Source: Vibrio agarivorans (GTDB taxonomy: Bacteria; Pseudomonadota; Gammaproteobacteria; Enterobacterales; Vibrionaceae). From it: a stretch of DNA of 64,000 bases. The notes beneath the pieces were generated by a model. The model was not told where the DNA came from. It ran no database searches and saw only the letters and a list, made by a program, of their open reading frames with translations. Position 1 is the first letter of the stretch. Every line of letters starts with the position of its first letter. The position numbers were made by a program, and so were the translations under genes. The DNA is taken from contig NZ_JAUFQF010000004.1 of the NCBI RefSeq assembly GCF_030409635.1, positions 1,150,241-1,214,240 on the forward strand. Reading direction: 5' to 3'. This document shows, piece by piece, positions 24,355 through 33,551 of this stretch.

Positions 24355-26904
24355 GTGAAAGCTTGGCATTGGAGCGTAGCTCTGCCTGTGGTCGTTCTGA
24401 CCGGGTGTAATTCAAGTAGTGGTGACAACCCACCCCCACCAGCCGATGAGCTCATCTCGGTTTCTATTTCCTCAAAGCCAGACGATATGTTGGTTGGTAG
24501 TACGTTTTCTCTCACGGCAAAAGCCGTTTGGAGTAGCGGTAATACTGAAGACATCACTGATTCAGCTCAGTGGAGCGTGACACCTATGGATGCGGCAAAA
24601 GTCAACGGTAGTGTTCTGACCGCGCTGGCAGTGACAGACGCTGCCCAATTGGATTTGTCCTATCAAGGTAAATTTGATAGCGCGAGTTTTTCTATTTCTG
24701 CGCCTGATGAAGAGATTACGCTAGAAAGTATAGAGCTGTCAGGGTTTGAGCCTTCGATGTTTGTTGGGGAGTCTCAATCATTGACGTTAACGGCCTTCTA
24801 TAGTGACAAGAGTGAAAAAGAGGTGACTGAAGTTGCTTCTTGGTCAACAAGCAATGGTGAGTTTGCATCGGTTGACGCTGGTATGGTCACAGGTATTGGC
24901 GCAGGGAGTGTTGAGATCAGTGCCACGTTTGATGGACTCTCTGAGTCGACCTTTATTGAAGTGATGGAGGTGCTACCTGAGCTTGTTGAGCTAGAGATCC
25001 GAAATCATACACCAGAGCTTATTGATGGCTATTCCATGGCTTTAGAAGCCTGGGCGCACTACAGCGATGAGTCCTCAGACAACATTACGCAAGAGGCAAC
25101 ATGGTTGAGCTCTAATGAGGACATTGCGAGTTTTACTCATAATATGTTGCAGTCACATGCAGAAGGTGAGGTCGAGATCACACTCAGTTTTGATGAGCAA
25201 TCTGCGACAGAGACAGTGACGGTACTCCCTGCCGAGGCGATAAGCATTCTGCCAAATATATCAAGTGGCAACACACTACAGATCACCGAGGATGACATTC
25301 TTTCAAACACCGTAGTCGTGGCGTTATCAAATGAAAAACTTGAAACGTATAATGACGCTGAGTTTGCCTTTGATGATAAAGCGACAGATGCGCAAGGCTA
25401 CACTCTGCTTGAGCTAGGTGAGAGCAATACGCGGGCTTTACGCAGCGGAGAAACCCAATTTACGCTCGGAAGTATTAACGAGAGTCTCCAAAAGCGATTA
25501 GGCGAATTAGGAATAGAGTTTGAGCTTGTTGAGGATAGCAATATTGCTTCGGCCGTTATCGATCTTCAAGTGACAGATAACCCAGATATATACCAGTGGA
25601 ACCAGGTCATTGTTCCTGATCCAGAAGGCCTGTATCTCAAGCAAATGTTTACACAAAATGATCGTGTCTATTTTGTTTGGAACTCTGGCAGTTCCGCAAA
25701 CAATAATAGTGGTGTGTTGTTATCTTGGTTTGATGGGCAGAGTTTTTCTGAGCCGGTGACAATATTGGATTATGGTTTTGTAGACAGCAGTAACCACATG
25801 ATTAATGGCGGTGGTAATGGTCTGGCATTAATTACAATCAAAACCGCAATCAACACTTATGAAACTCATATTGTCGACCTATCAAATCTAGAGGAAACGC
25901 ATCGAGTTAAGTTTGATGATTATGAACATTTATCCACAATCCCATCGATGCATGTTCAGGGTGCCGTTGCTTTTGATGAATCAGGAAACTTGATTGTTGT
26001 GACTAAAAAAACCATGGAACTGACTTTCCACCGGTATTTTCCTGAGACACAAACTTGGCTTGAAGCGCCGATGACACTTCGTGCTGAGCGGATCGCACAG
26101 CAATTGACGCACCCGAATCATCTAATGATTGTCCAGCAAGAGCGCTCGCCACTGGATACACCTATCTCTTTCATGTTCTTTAACCTTTCTGATTTCGCGG
26201 TAGAGACAACTGTGCCACTTCAATACCCTCAAGATGTCAGTGAGTATTGTGAGACCAATAGAACAGCAGGTTATCATTTAGGTGTGAGCTTAACGCAAGA
26301 TTTGGAGAGGTTTGCGGTGCATTGTTACGGTAAGGTGGGCACAGGCTCATCCCCAGCACTGCAAAGGCTTGTTTGGGAAGATGCGACACAAGCACCGTTT
26401 GCTTATACTCCTGAAGAGACATTAAGTCTTGAGCGTTCAAGCTATCAACCGGTTGTGGCTCATATTGGTGAGAGCATTTTGGCTAACAGCGATTACACAA
26501 AAGACGTTTACGGAAAAGAGTACCTGAATGTCGATCACCTTACAGAAGGCGAGTTGATACTGCATGCACAGGATAAGCCGGCGGACAGTCAGTTCTTTAG
26601 TCATGCTTATGTTAATCAAAACACGGCAAACAATACGGTGTTAGATACTTCATTCCTCGCGATGGATAACCCTTATGTTGAAGATGAGGCTGTATTTGTG
26701 TACCAAGATGGTATTGCTATTTTTGACAAGGCGCTGAAAACTTTGAGCTACGATGATGCCCTGTATGGCACAAAGTACTGGGGAGCGAAAGGCGATTACA
26801 TGCGTTATCTTTTTGTCTTAAATGGGGAGTGGCATATGCTGACGCACTCAACAACACCGAGACAATTTAAGGTCGCTACATTCCAAATGCGCAACCCTAA
26901 CTAA
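24355..26904 (+). CDS. Large Ig-like-domain lipoprotein
   Basis: 849 residues from a GTG start with AAGGAG at 7-nt spacing. The signal peptide ends in the lipobox LTGC (Cys 18). Three bacterial Ig-like (BID_2) domains follow at about 33-112, 120-202 and 208-288, each with the pattern SVEISATFDG or ITLSFDEQSA near its end. The C-terminal 550 residues are beta-rich, with aromatic strands spaced like a beta-propeller, but no signature is certain. It is predicted at the outer membrane or cell surface, perhaps in adhesion. Acidic composition is typical of marine secreted proteins. Confidence 0.85.
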   Translation: MKAWHWSVALPVVVLTGCNSSSGDNPPPPADELISVSISSKPDDMLVGSTFSLTAKAVWSSGNTEDITDSAQWSVTPMDAAKVNGSVLTALAVTDAAQLDLSYQGKFDSASFSISAPDEEITLESIELSGFEPSMFVGESQSLTLTAFYSDKSEKEVTEVASWSTSNGEFASVDAGMVTGIGAGSVEISATFDGLSESTFIEVMEVLPELVELEIRNHTPELIDGYSMALEAWAHYSDESSDNITQEATWLSSNEDIASFTHNMLQSHAEGEVEITLSFDEQSATETVTVLPAEAISILPNISSGNTLQITEDDILSNTVVVALSNEKLETYNDAEFAFDDKATDAQGYTLLELGESNTRALRSGETQFTLGSINESLQKRLGELGIEFELVEDSNIASAVIDLQVTDNPDIYQWNQVIVPDPEGLYLKQMFTQNDRVYFVWNSGSSANNNSGVLLSWFDGQSFSEPVTILDYGFVDSSNHMINGGGNGLALITIKTAINTYETHIVDLSNLEETHRVKFDDYEHLSTIPSMHVQGAVAFDESGNLIVVTKKTMELTFHRYFPETQTWLEAPMTLRAERIAQQLTHPNHLMIVQQERSPLDTPISFMFFNLSDFAVETTVPLQYPQDVSEYCETNRTAGYHLGVSLTQDLERFAVHCYGKVGTGSSPALQRLVWEDATQAPFAYTPEETLSLERSSYQPVVAHIGESILANSDYTKDVYGKEYLNVDHLTEGELILHAQDKPADSQFFSHAYVNQNTANNTVLDTSFLAMDNPYVEDEAVFVYQDGIAIFDKALKTLSYDDALYGTKYWGAKGDYMRYLFVLNGEWHMLTHSTTPRQFKVATFQMRNPN

Positions 26905-26943
26905 CGAATCGGATTTCATCAGTTAGCGTTTGTTTATTCAAGA

Positions 26944-26975
26944 GAAGGGAAGTCATCAAACTTCCCTTCTTTTTA
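26944..26975 (+). terminator. Terminator after the Ig-like lipoprotein gene
   Basis: GAAGGGAAGT and ACTTCCCTTC form a 10-bp perfect stem with loop CATCAA, followed by a T-run. Confidence 0.9.
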
Positions 26976-27345
26976 TTGGTCTTGTTGAGTGTACAAACCT
27001 AAACACATTTAGCCACTCGAGTTGGCCTAATTTAGGGAAACTTATCGACATAGCCGATTGCCAAGCGAGTATGAACAAGTGTCTCAATGGCAATTGAGTG
27101 GCGGATGATAGTGTCTCACCTTAGATATGAGGTGCAATTAACTAATTGAAAGTGAGCTGTTAATCGACAGATTTCGATGTGCACCCTAAGGCCGCAGTAG
27201 CCTTAGGGTGTCTAGTCGCATTTTTATTTCGGAAAACATACCAATCAAGGCTTGAGGGCGGGTAACCGCGTTTTTTGTTGCTTAATCTTAAATTAGCAGA
27301 AGCAACTAAGAATGGACTTATCTTTTGGTGTGTTTTCTGAGCGAC
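26976..27345. other. Intergenic region with a strong hairpin
   Basis: No gene seen. CACCCTAAGG (27182-27191) and CCTTAGGGTG (27201-27210) form a 10-bp hairpin with downstream T-rich sequence at 27221-27229. It could terminate a short rightward RNA or the leftward transcript of the gene at 27346-27966. Confidence 0.5.
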
Positions 27346-27966
27346 TTACGAGTAGATTGAGTTTGGTTTGCGAATGGCTATCACATGCCAAGCTGCCGCA
27401 CACAGAGTGAGAGTGTAGGCGAGGAGCTCTGTCCCTTCTTTTGCAATGTTTTTTGCTGCACGGTGATAGCCGTGATTCAGAATGACCTGCCAAAGGTCAC
27501 CCATACCAAAGAGTCGAGAAAACATCATGAGAGTGCCCATGGCTGCGAGCATCAAGCCAAAACTCGGGTGGCGCAAGTAGGCTTGAAATGCTTCGAGTGT
27601 GCTTTCTCTGTGTCGGAAAAAACTGTAGTAAATACAACTAATCGCTACCGCCCAAGCTGGATACTTCCAAAAACCATGGACTATCTGGTCAAACACCCCA
27701 TCTAATTCACGGATCAGTAGACAAGTAAAGAAACCACCCAGCAGCACCGCAAAGCTACGGTATGAGTCAGTGCGGCAAAGACTAAAGTAAAGCAAGGCCA
27801 CAACCAGTAAAATTGTTTCTTGAGCGTATTCAATGAAAGAGCTTTCACCAGCATGACTACCAAGTAAGCGCACGTCAACGTGAATGACGAGAGCAGCAAG
27901 TGCAAGAATGATAAAGACAGTAAAGCTCTTGATGAAGAGCTCACTCATAATAGGGTGTTTGTTCAT
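27346..27966 (-). CDS. Multi-pass inner-membrane protein, paralogue of 28589-29200
   Basis: 206 residues with about five to six membrane helices. Conserved blocks shared with its neighbour paralogue are HVDVRLLGSHAGE, CLLIRELDGVFDQIVHGFWK, HPSFGLMLAAMG and FSRLFGMGDLW. GAGGA lies 6 nt before the ATG. I do not recognise a functional family. The Arg-Glu-Leu-Asp within a membrane region could be an active or gating site. Confidence 0.8.
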   Translation of the reverse strand: MNKHPIMSELFIKSFTVFIILALAALVIHVDVRLLGSHAGESSFIEYAQETILLVVALLYFSLCRTDSYRSFAVLLGGFFTCLLIRELDGVFDQIVHGFWKYPAWAVAISCIYYSFFRHRESTLEAFQAYLRHPSFGLMLAAMGTLMMFSRLFGMGDLWQVILNHGYHRAAKNIAKEGTELLAYTLTLCAAAWHVIAIRKPNSIYS

Positions 27967-28241
27967 GATTTTCCTCGACGAGATGAGTCTAGTTGCACAT
28001 TGCCAGAGAAGTCATTTCCAATAAGTGCATCCAGTTGCATTGTTGGCGGTTATAAAGTGTAAGGGAAAACGCTTAAAGAGGGGGATTCGGTATATGTAAG
28101 TGATTGTGACAATTGGGTGATAGTTTTGCGTAGAGCTTGGAATAACTGAGGCCGTCTTCGAGTGTCAGTTCAAATGATGAATTGAATCCGTTCTCCTAGT
28201 ATCTATAATGCATGCTCATTTGTTGAGAAGATGTGAGTGAT

Positions 28242-28592
28242 ATGAAAAATCTTTCGATGATGGCACTTGGATTAGCGGTGCTGACAGGGTGCTCTAGTAT
28301 AGACAAGCTTGACGCTGTCGAGCCCAAAATGACGCGTTCGGATCTTTATGAAACACTCGGCAAACCAGAAAGAATTCGCTTTTATAGTGATAAAGAGGAG
28401 TTGCAATACCATTTAAGAGAATCGCCTCATTGGTGGGCATTAACCGGGTGTGTCGCACTGCCGGCTGCGATCCCAATCTTTGGTGTGATGTGGATCTCTG
28501 ATGGGTGCTTGGGTGAACAAAAAGAGGTCAATGTCACTTTGCAAGAGAGCGTTGTGATATCAACCGAGGTGCTCAGCGAGAAAGGCAGTTAA
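28242..28592 (+). CDS. Small lipoprotein
   Basis: 116 residues from ATG 28242, chosen over GTG 28233 because it gives a compact signal KNLSMMALGLAVLTGC with lipobox. The mature part has RSDLYETLGKPERIRFYSD, reminiscent of SmpA/OmlA (BamE-like) lipoproteins that start with a hairpin and a GxP motif, then a hydrophobic stretch WWALTGCVALPAAIPIFGV. Its stop overlaps the convergent gene's stop by two bases. Function unknown. Confidence 0.75.
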   Translation: MKNLSMMALGLAVLTGCSSIDKLDAVEPKMTRSDLYETLGKPERIRFYSDKEELQYHLRESPHWWALTGCVALPAAIPIFGVMWISDGCLGEQKEVNVTLQESVVISTEVLSEKGS

Positions 28593-29200
28593 TCTTTCTC
28601 GATGTTAGCTAGCGATAAGCAATACCAGACGCTTGCACATGCGATTAAGGTATAGCTGACCAACTCTATGCCTTCTTCTGCGGTATTTTTTGCTGCGCGA
28701 GCATAACCGCCTTGTAGAAGATACTCCCAAAGATCACCCATGCCAAAAAGGCGCGAAAAAATCATGAGTAGCGCCATTGCACCAAGCATGAGGCCAAAGC
28801 TTGGGTGTTGCATATACTGTGTCAGTGAACGGAGAGTGGCTTCGCGATGCACGAAGAAGCTGTAATAGCAGGCGCTGATAGCGATGATCCAGGCGGGGTA
28901 TTTCCAGAACCCGTGGACAATGTGATCAAACACGCCATCAAGCTCGCGAATCAATAAGCAGCTAAAGAAAGCGCTCATAAGAAACAGTAGACCCTGATGC
29001 GCTTGGTGTTTCTGCCCTTTTATAAAGAGGTAGATAACTAAAAATAGCAGGATAAGATCTTGGCTGTATTCAATGAGTGAATCTTCGCCTGCTTTGCTAT
29101 CGAAGAGTCGCACATCAATATGTATCACTAAGGCTGCTAAAGCCGTGAATACGAAGACCAATAGGCCTTTTTTCGTCAGGTTTACAAGCGCAAATGGCAT
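28589..29200 (-). CDS. Multi-pass inner-membrane protein, paralogue of 27346-27966
   Basis: 203 residues from ATG 29200 (MPFALVNLTKK), preferred over 29266 because the extra 22 residues are polar and have no counterpart in the paralogue. It shares IHIDVRLFDSKAGE, CLLIRELDGVFDHIVHGFWK, HPSFGLMLGAMA and FSRLFGMGDLWEYLL with 27346-27966. The two genes face the same way with the small lipoprotein gene between them, which points to a local duplication around it. Confidence 0.8.
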   Translation of the reverse strand: MPFALVNLTKKGLLVFVFTALAALVIHIDVRLFDSKAGEDSLIEYSQDLILLFLVIYLFIKGQKHQAHQGLLFLMSAFFSCLLIRELDGVFDHIVHGFWKYPAWIIAISACYYSFFVHREATLRSLTQYMQHPSFGLMLGAMALLMIFSRLFGMGDLWEYLLQGGYARAAKNTAEEGIELVSYTLIACASVWYCLSLANIEKD

Positions 29201-29371
29201 AGTTAATTCTCTGATTTTTTTGTTGTTTATTCTTTTTAGGCTAGAAATGGATGAGGCAAATCTCAACCTCGGGCGCAGGCGTTAAAGCGGTCTTCTCACA
29301 TTTATGGGAGGGAGGTCGCCTCGTGGCAATAATCTTAATGGGGCTCTACTAATGACTAAAACTAAAATAGA

Positions 29372-29386
29372 GATGTGAATCACATC
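29372..29386. promoter_or_regulatory. Perfect 15-bp palindrome upstream of the outer-membrane barrel gene
   Basis: GATGTGA-A-TCACATC lies 94 bp before the ATG at 29480. The half-site TGTGA resembles CRP, but the 1-bp spacing does not fit CRP's 6 bp, so the binding protein is unknown. Confidence 0.45.
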
Positions 29387-29479
29387 GAAAAAACTCTGCG
29401 TTGTTCACTCAACGTTCACACGATTAATGTTTATAATGCTCGCTTCATTAACAAGTTGTCATTTCTTTCAAGGACGTCC

Positions 29480-30652
29480 ATGAATACCAAGCCTCAGCTG
29501 CCGCTCTGGCCATTATGTGCTCTCGCGCTCAGTCACTCTGTGTATGCCTCTTCTGTTGAGCCTCTGTTTGATACCCCTGAATACCTTGAGCATACCTTTG
29601 TCGATGACTTATTGGATGTCTTTGGCGCGGATGGCGGATTTGATGAGAGCAAAACCATCGATATGAGCTACCTGCCGACGGCCTACTACACGCCTGAGAA
29701 AAAGTTTGGCGTCGGGCTATTAATGGTGGGGCTTTATCATACTGATGGCTCGAGTGGTGCAGAGCAGCCGTCTTCACTGGTGGTGAACTCGTTCATTTCG
29801 CAGAATAAGTCTTATGGCGTGTCGATTGAAAATATGACCTATTTCAATCAAGGTAAGCAGCGTTTACTGCTCGATGTGGAACTGCACAACGAAGCCTCAG
29901 TCTATTATGGCAAAGGCATTGCCGCAGGTGACATTGATAGCAATAAACACGAGTTTGATGAGGTGTTGTACTCGTTTAAACCGACGTGGATGACGGCATT
30001 TGGCCGTGATTACTATCTTGGTGTCGGCGGCGAGATTACCTACGCGAAAGCAGACAAACTTGAGCATGTGGTGGGAGATAACGGCTCGACGCCCTTTTAT
30101 GAGCTCCCAAGTGGCACCAGTGCGGGTGTGGTGTTGTCGAGTGTGTATGACTCGCGGGATTATCGCTTGAATGCGAGTGAGGGGTGGCTTTTCCAATTGG
30201 ATGCAGGGCTGTATCAGAACTTTGAAAGTGACAAAACATATAGCCTCTATGATCTAGAGGTGGCGAACTACATTAACCTGAATCCGGTTCCAGGTTTGAT
30301 TGCATGGCAGGTACAAGGCCAATTCAGTGAAGGGGATGTGCCTTGGTATGCAATGCCGGATCTTGGCGGCTCAAGTGCGATGCGTGGCTATATCAAAGGG
30401 CGTTATCGAGACGACCACATGATGATGGGGCAAATGGAGTACCGCCTGCCGATTGTTCAGCGTCTTGGCATGGTCTTTTGGGGCGCCGCGGGCAGTGTTG
30501 CCCCTTCAATTTCTAAGCTCAGTGATGATATCCTTACCTCGTACGGGACGGGCTTTCGTTTCCGCATCAAAGATAAAATCAATCTAAGAGCCGATGTCGG
30601 TTTTGGCCAAAACGAGACCGCCTTCTATCTCAACGTCAACGAAGTATTTTAG
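29480..30652 (+). CDS. Outer-membrane beta-barrel protein, Omp85/surface-antigen type without POTRA
   Basis: 390 residues from ATG 29480 (AAGGAC 5 nt upstream), followed by a signal peptide ending HSVYASS. About residues 60-390 are alternating barrel strands. GGSSAMRGYIKGRYRD (about 295) matches the VRGF/Y-type L6 loop of Bac_surface_Ag barrels. The final Phe (NEVF) is a Bam recognition signal. There are no POTRA domains, so it is barrel-only like a patatin-C-terminal or YaiO-type relative. It is followed by a periplasmic protein in the same direction. Confidence 0.8.
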   Translation: MNTKPQLPLWPLCALALSHSVYASSVEPLFDTPEYLEHTFVDDLLDVFGADGGFDESKTIDMSYLPTAYYTPEKKFGVGLLMVGLYHTDGSSGAEQPSSLVVNSFISQNKSYGVSIENMTYFNQGKQRLLLDVELHNEASVYYGKGIAAGDIDSNKHEFDEVLYSFKPTWMTAFGRDYYLGVGGEITYAKADKLEHVVGDNGSTPFYELPSGTSAGVVLSSVYDSRDYRLNASEGWLFQLDAGLYQNFESDKTYSLYDLEVANYINLNPVPGLIAWQVQGQFSEGDVPWYAMPDLGGSSAMRGYIKGRYRDDHMMMGQMEYRLPIVQRLGMVFWGAAGSVAPSISKLSDDILTSYGTGFRFRIKDKINLRADVGFGQNETAFYLNVNEVF

Positions 30653-30680
30653 GGTAATCATTAATGAAGCGAGCTCTTCG

Positions 30681-31400
30681 ATGAAGTATGCTGCAGTGAG
30701 CATTTTGGCACTGCTAACCAGCATGGCTGCCACCGCTGATACCACAGTTTCATCGGCGCCCGAACAGTGTGAAAAGACAGCGTATTATCACATCTATCTC
30801 AGTGGTATTCGCACCGGCTACATGAATCGCACGGAAACGTGGGAGGGCACAAACGCGACCGTGACCTCTCAAAGTAAGGCCAGCATTTTGGGTATTGGCA
30901 CCCAATACGATCAAGAAGCGACACTGACCTGGTCAGAAGAGAGTGACAGCTGGCTGACGACGTCTTTTCATCAAGTGGTGTCTGGCTTTAAGAGCCGTGA
31001 TATGAAAGTCAGCTTTTCTGACGATGGCAGTGAAACTGCTGTCGATCTCGATGGCGAGGTGACGCAATATCAAAACGACGGTGAGCCGCTGCGCGATGTG
31101 GATACCCTATCTGTGCAGATCCGCCAGCATGTGTTAGATGGTGACAAAACTTTTTCACTCACGCGTCAAGCCACCGATGGGCCAGAGCCGTACGATTATC
31201 AGGTCAAAGATCTCACGACCATTAAGCTTGATAAGTGGGGCGAGATCGACGTGATTCCGGTGAAACAAACCGGAGAAGAGCGGATCACGTTTTGGTATGC
31301 GCCTTCGTTGGACTATCAGTTAGTCAAAGCACGCTATCACGGTTTTATACTGCAAGGTGGGGCGGAGCTTCAGAGGTATGAGAGTAGCTGCATTGAATAA
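30681..31400 (+). CDS. Periplasmic DUF3108-like protein
   Basis: 239 residues from ATG 30681, with signal peptide ending SMAATA. It is beta-rich throughout, with the DUF3108 features YYHIYLSGIRTGYMNRTE near the N terminus and ERITFWYAPSLDYQLVKARY near the C terminus. The gap to the barrel gene is 28 bp, so they are co-transcribed. The pairing of a periplasmic beta protein with a barrel suggests a shared envelope role, not proven. Confidence 0.7.
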   Translation: MKYAAVSILALLTSMAATADTTVSSAPEQCEKTAYYHIYLSGIRTGYMNRTETWEGTNATVTSQSKASILGIGTQYDQEATLTWSEESDSWLTTSFHQVVSGFKSRDMKVSFSDDGSETAVDLDGEVTQYQNDGEPLRDVDTLSVQIRQHVLDGDKTFSLTRQATDGPEPYDYQVKDLTTIKLDKWGEIDVIPVKQTGEERITFWYAPSLDYQLVKARYHGFILQGGAELQRYESSCIE

Positions 31401-31434
31401 AAAAACGGAAGGCGCGGCACCTTCTGTTTTTTTT
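31399..31434. terminator. Bidirectional terminator between DUF3108 gene and pssA
   Basis: AAAAACGGAAGG and CCTTCTGTTTTT pair around CGCGGCA (one G-T pair). A-run on the left and T-run on the right serve both convergent genes. Confidence 0.9.
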
Positions 31435-31443
31435 GAGAGTGAC

Positions 31444-32784
31444 TTAAAGCAGTTGCTTCAATACCCCATCCGCTTTCACTCGCTTGATCTTACGAATTAA
31501 TCTCTGCGCCGATTCTGGGTAATTCTCAATCTTCTCGACTTGCTTATACGTGCAAATGAGCTGCGTGTGCTCAAGGATCTGTTCGCGCTCTGCCTCAAAT
31601 TTATCGTTGAGGTGGTGGTAGTGATCTTGAATTAAAATGGCATTTTCTAAATCCAACTTCCAAGCGCGTGGGTTAATGTTATTACCCGTGATGAGCATAT
31701 AGCGCTTATCAATCCACATACCTTTTAGGTGATAGCTGTTGGCGTCGTGTTTCCACAGGCGAATCGAGAGCTTGCGACTGGCAATATGTGACTCATTAAC
31801 TTTGGCAAAGCGGCGCAGGTTCATCTCGTAGAGGTAAGGCACGCCACCGATGGTTTTGAATTCTTCTTCTGGCGAGATATAGAAATCATTCGCGGTTTTA
31901 TCACCCACTACAATCGTTACTTGTACGCCGCGCTTGAGCGCTTTTTTCACTTCTTTTGCCACACTGCGTGGGAAGTTGAAGTAAGGGGTACAGATAAACA
32001 CTTCATCTTTTGCTGCAGCAATTAATTGGGTGATGGTTTTGTTGAGTTTATTGCGTTTGTTGCCAAGCCCAACGATGGGCGTAATAGCCACTTTCTCTGC
32101 GCCGACTTTCTCTGGTGAAAAGTGGTACTCGGCGCGAGATAGGGTCGAGCGGAACTGGCGGATGTCCGACTTGATCTCTTGCGTTTGAGGCTTTGAGTCA
32201 CTGGTGAGCTCGTTCACAGCGGGGTGGTCAATCATCACCTGTTGCACGAAATTTATCATGCTATCTGCCAGTGCTTTGTGCTGGAAGATATGGTAACGGT
32301 CGTAGCGGTAACGCTCTTCTTGGTGCAGGTAGATGTTGTTTAAGCTGGCGCCGCTATAGATAACTTCATCGTCAACAATGTAGCCTTTCAGGTGCAGCAC
32401 GCCAAAGACTTCACGCCCGCGAACAGGAATGCCATAAACAGGCACCTTATGTTCATGCTTGTTGGCGTAGGCTTTGTACATCTGCGCGTTGCCTTCTGAG
32501 CTTTCTGCGCCAATCAACCCACGCTGTGCACGGTGCCAGTCAACACACACTTTGATATCAAGCTCAGGGTTGCGCTGCTTGGCGGCATACAGAGCATCCA
32601 TAATTTCACGACCCGCTTCGTCATCTTCTAGGTACAGAGCCACCAAGTAAATGCGCTCTGTTGCTCCAGCAATCGCTTCAAGTAGTTTGGTCTTGAAGGC
32701 CTTGGCTGAGTGCAGCACATCAAACTGCTCCGGTGCCATCGCGAGCGTTGGAAGTTGTGAAAGTAGATTGCGAGTGACCATCAT
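31444..32784 (-). CDS. pssA: CDP-diacylglycerol-serine O-phosphatidyltransferase
   Basis: Makes phosphatidylserine, precursor of phosphatidylethanolamine, at the inner membrane. 446 residues, close to E. coli PssA (451). Phospholipase-D superfamily with two HxK motifs: HLKGYIVDDEVIYSGAS and YHLKGMWIDKRYMLITGNN, the second followed by NINPRAW. There is no signal peptide, as in the peripheral E. coli enzyme. Confidence 0.93.
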   Translation of the reverse strand: MMVTRNLLSQLPTLAMAPEQFDVLHSAKAFKTKLLEAIAGATERIYLVALYLEDDEAGREIMDALYAAKQRNPELDIKVCVDWHRAQRGLIGAESSEGNAQMYKAYANKHEHKVPVYGIPVRGREVFGVLHLKGYIVDDEVIYSGASLNNIYLHQEERYRYDRYHIFQHKALADSMINFVQQVMIDHPAVNELTSDSKPQTQEIKSDIRQFRSTLSRAEYHFSPEKVGAEKVAITPIVGLGNKRNKLNKTITQLIAAAKDEVFICTPYFNFPRSVAKEVKKALKRGVQVTIVVGDKTANDFYISPEEEFKTIGGVPYLYEMNLRRFAKVNESHIASRKLSIRLWKHDANSYHLKGMWIDKRYMLITGNNINPRAWKLDLENAILIQDHYHHLNDKFEAEREQILEHTQLICTYKQVEKIENYPESAQRLIRKIKRVKADGVLKQLL

Positions 32785-32912
32785 GGTGTCAGTATTACCT
32801 ATCTGTATGCAAAATTGCGAACATTGGATAGTAGCAAATTTCTATTTCCCAAGTATAGAAATAGCGCACAGAAGGGGTGAACAAATGTAACGGGGTGTGA
32901 GGTTGTGCTTAA

Positions 32913-33041
32913 CTCCTCCCCCTTTTTCAAGGGGGAGGCCGGGAGGGGGTTAAAAGGGCTAGCGGCCATCGCAGGCGCTTGTGTGTGCTAAAAAGTTGCG
33001 TTAACCCCACCCTAACCCTCCCCTTGAAAAGGGGAGGGGAC
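32913..33041. repeat. Palindromic GC-rich intergenic repeat, single copy
   Basis: About 129 bp. The left end is the hairpin CTCCCCCTTTTTCAAGGGGGAG, the right end CTCCCCTTGAAAAGGGGAG (each written in part). Inside them GGGAGGGGGTTAAAA pairs with TTAACCCCACCC. The centre is variable. It is the same element as at 42621-43565, 50318-50431 and 52737-52856. No transposase is present, so a MITE-like or REP-like element is likely. Confidence 0.85.
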
Positions 33042-33051
33042 AAGAGCTGCA

Positions 33052-33471
33052 CTATTGGTTTTGCCACCTCATCGCCACTAACTTCTTCCCACTCCCCGTA
33101 TAGCGCAAATAAAGCCCTTTCAACGCCCCAGGAAGTTCATCTGTAGCGACAGCCTCAAACCCATGCTGTGCGTAAAACGCTTCAAGGTGTGTATAAGCAA
33201 AGCAGTAATCTTTCTCCCTGAGCACTTCACTCTGACAGTAATTGAGTAGCTGGTGTCCTAAACCTTTTCCTTGCTGCTCTGGCGCAATCAGCATGCCCGT
33301 CAGCAGGCGATAGCCTTCAATGGTGCGAAAGCGCACCACCGCACACAGCTGCTTTTCTATATAGCCAACGATAATCAACTCATCGCGTTTAGGCTTTGAA
33401 GGGTAGTACTGCTTATAAAGGCGCGTGACTAAAGGCAGTTTTATTGGGTCTAGTGGCTCAATATCTAACAT
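33052..33471 (-). CDS. GNAT-family N-acetyltransferase
   Basis: 139 residues from ATG 33471. A TTG at 33483 is in frame but weak. The acetyl-CoA-binding motif is GMLIAPEQQGKGLGHQLLNY. AYTHLEAFYAQHGFEAV is the typical C-terminal GNAT strand-helix. The substrate is unknown. Confidence 0.85.
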   Translation of the reverse strand: MLDIEPLDPIKLPLVTRLYKQYYPSKPKRDELIIVGYIEKQLCAVVRFRTIEGYRLLTGMLIAPEQQGKGLGHQLLNYCQSEVLREKDYCFAYTHLEAFYAQHGFEAVATDELPGALKGLYLRYTGSGKKLVAMRWQNQ

Positions 33472-33551
33472 TGCGATAAACAAGTGGCTTAGGTTTTGGT
33501 GTAAGATGTGGGCAGTTTAATTGACCTCACACACCGGTTCAAACAGTACGC

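Noticed and set aside
29372..29386. CRP-binding site
   Set aside because: The TGTGA/TCACA half-sites are separated by 1 bp, not 6 bp.
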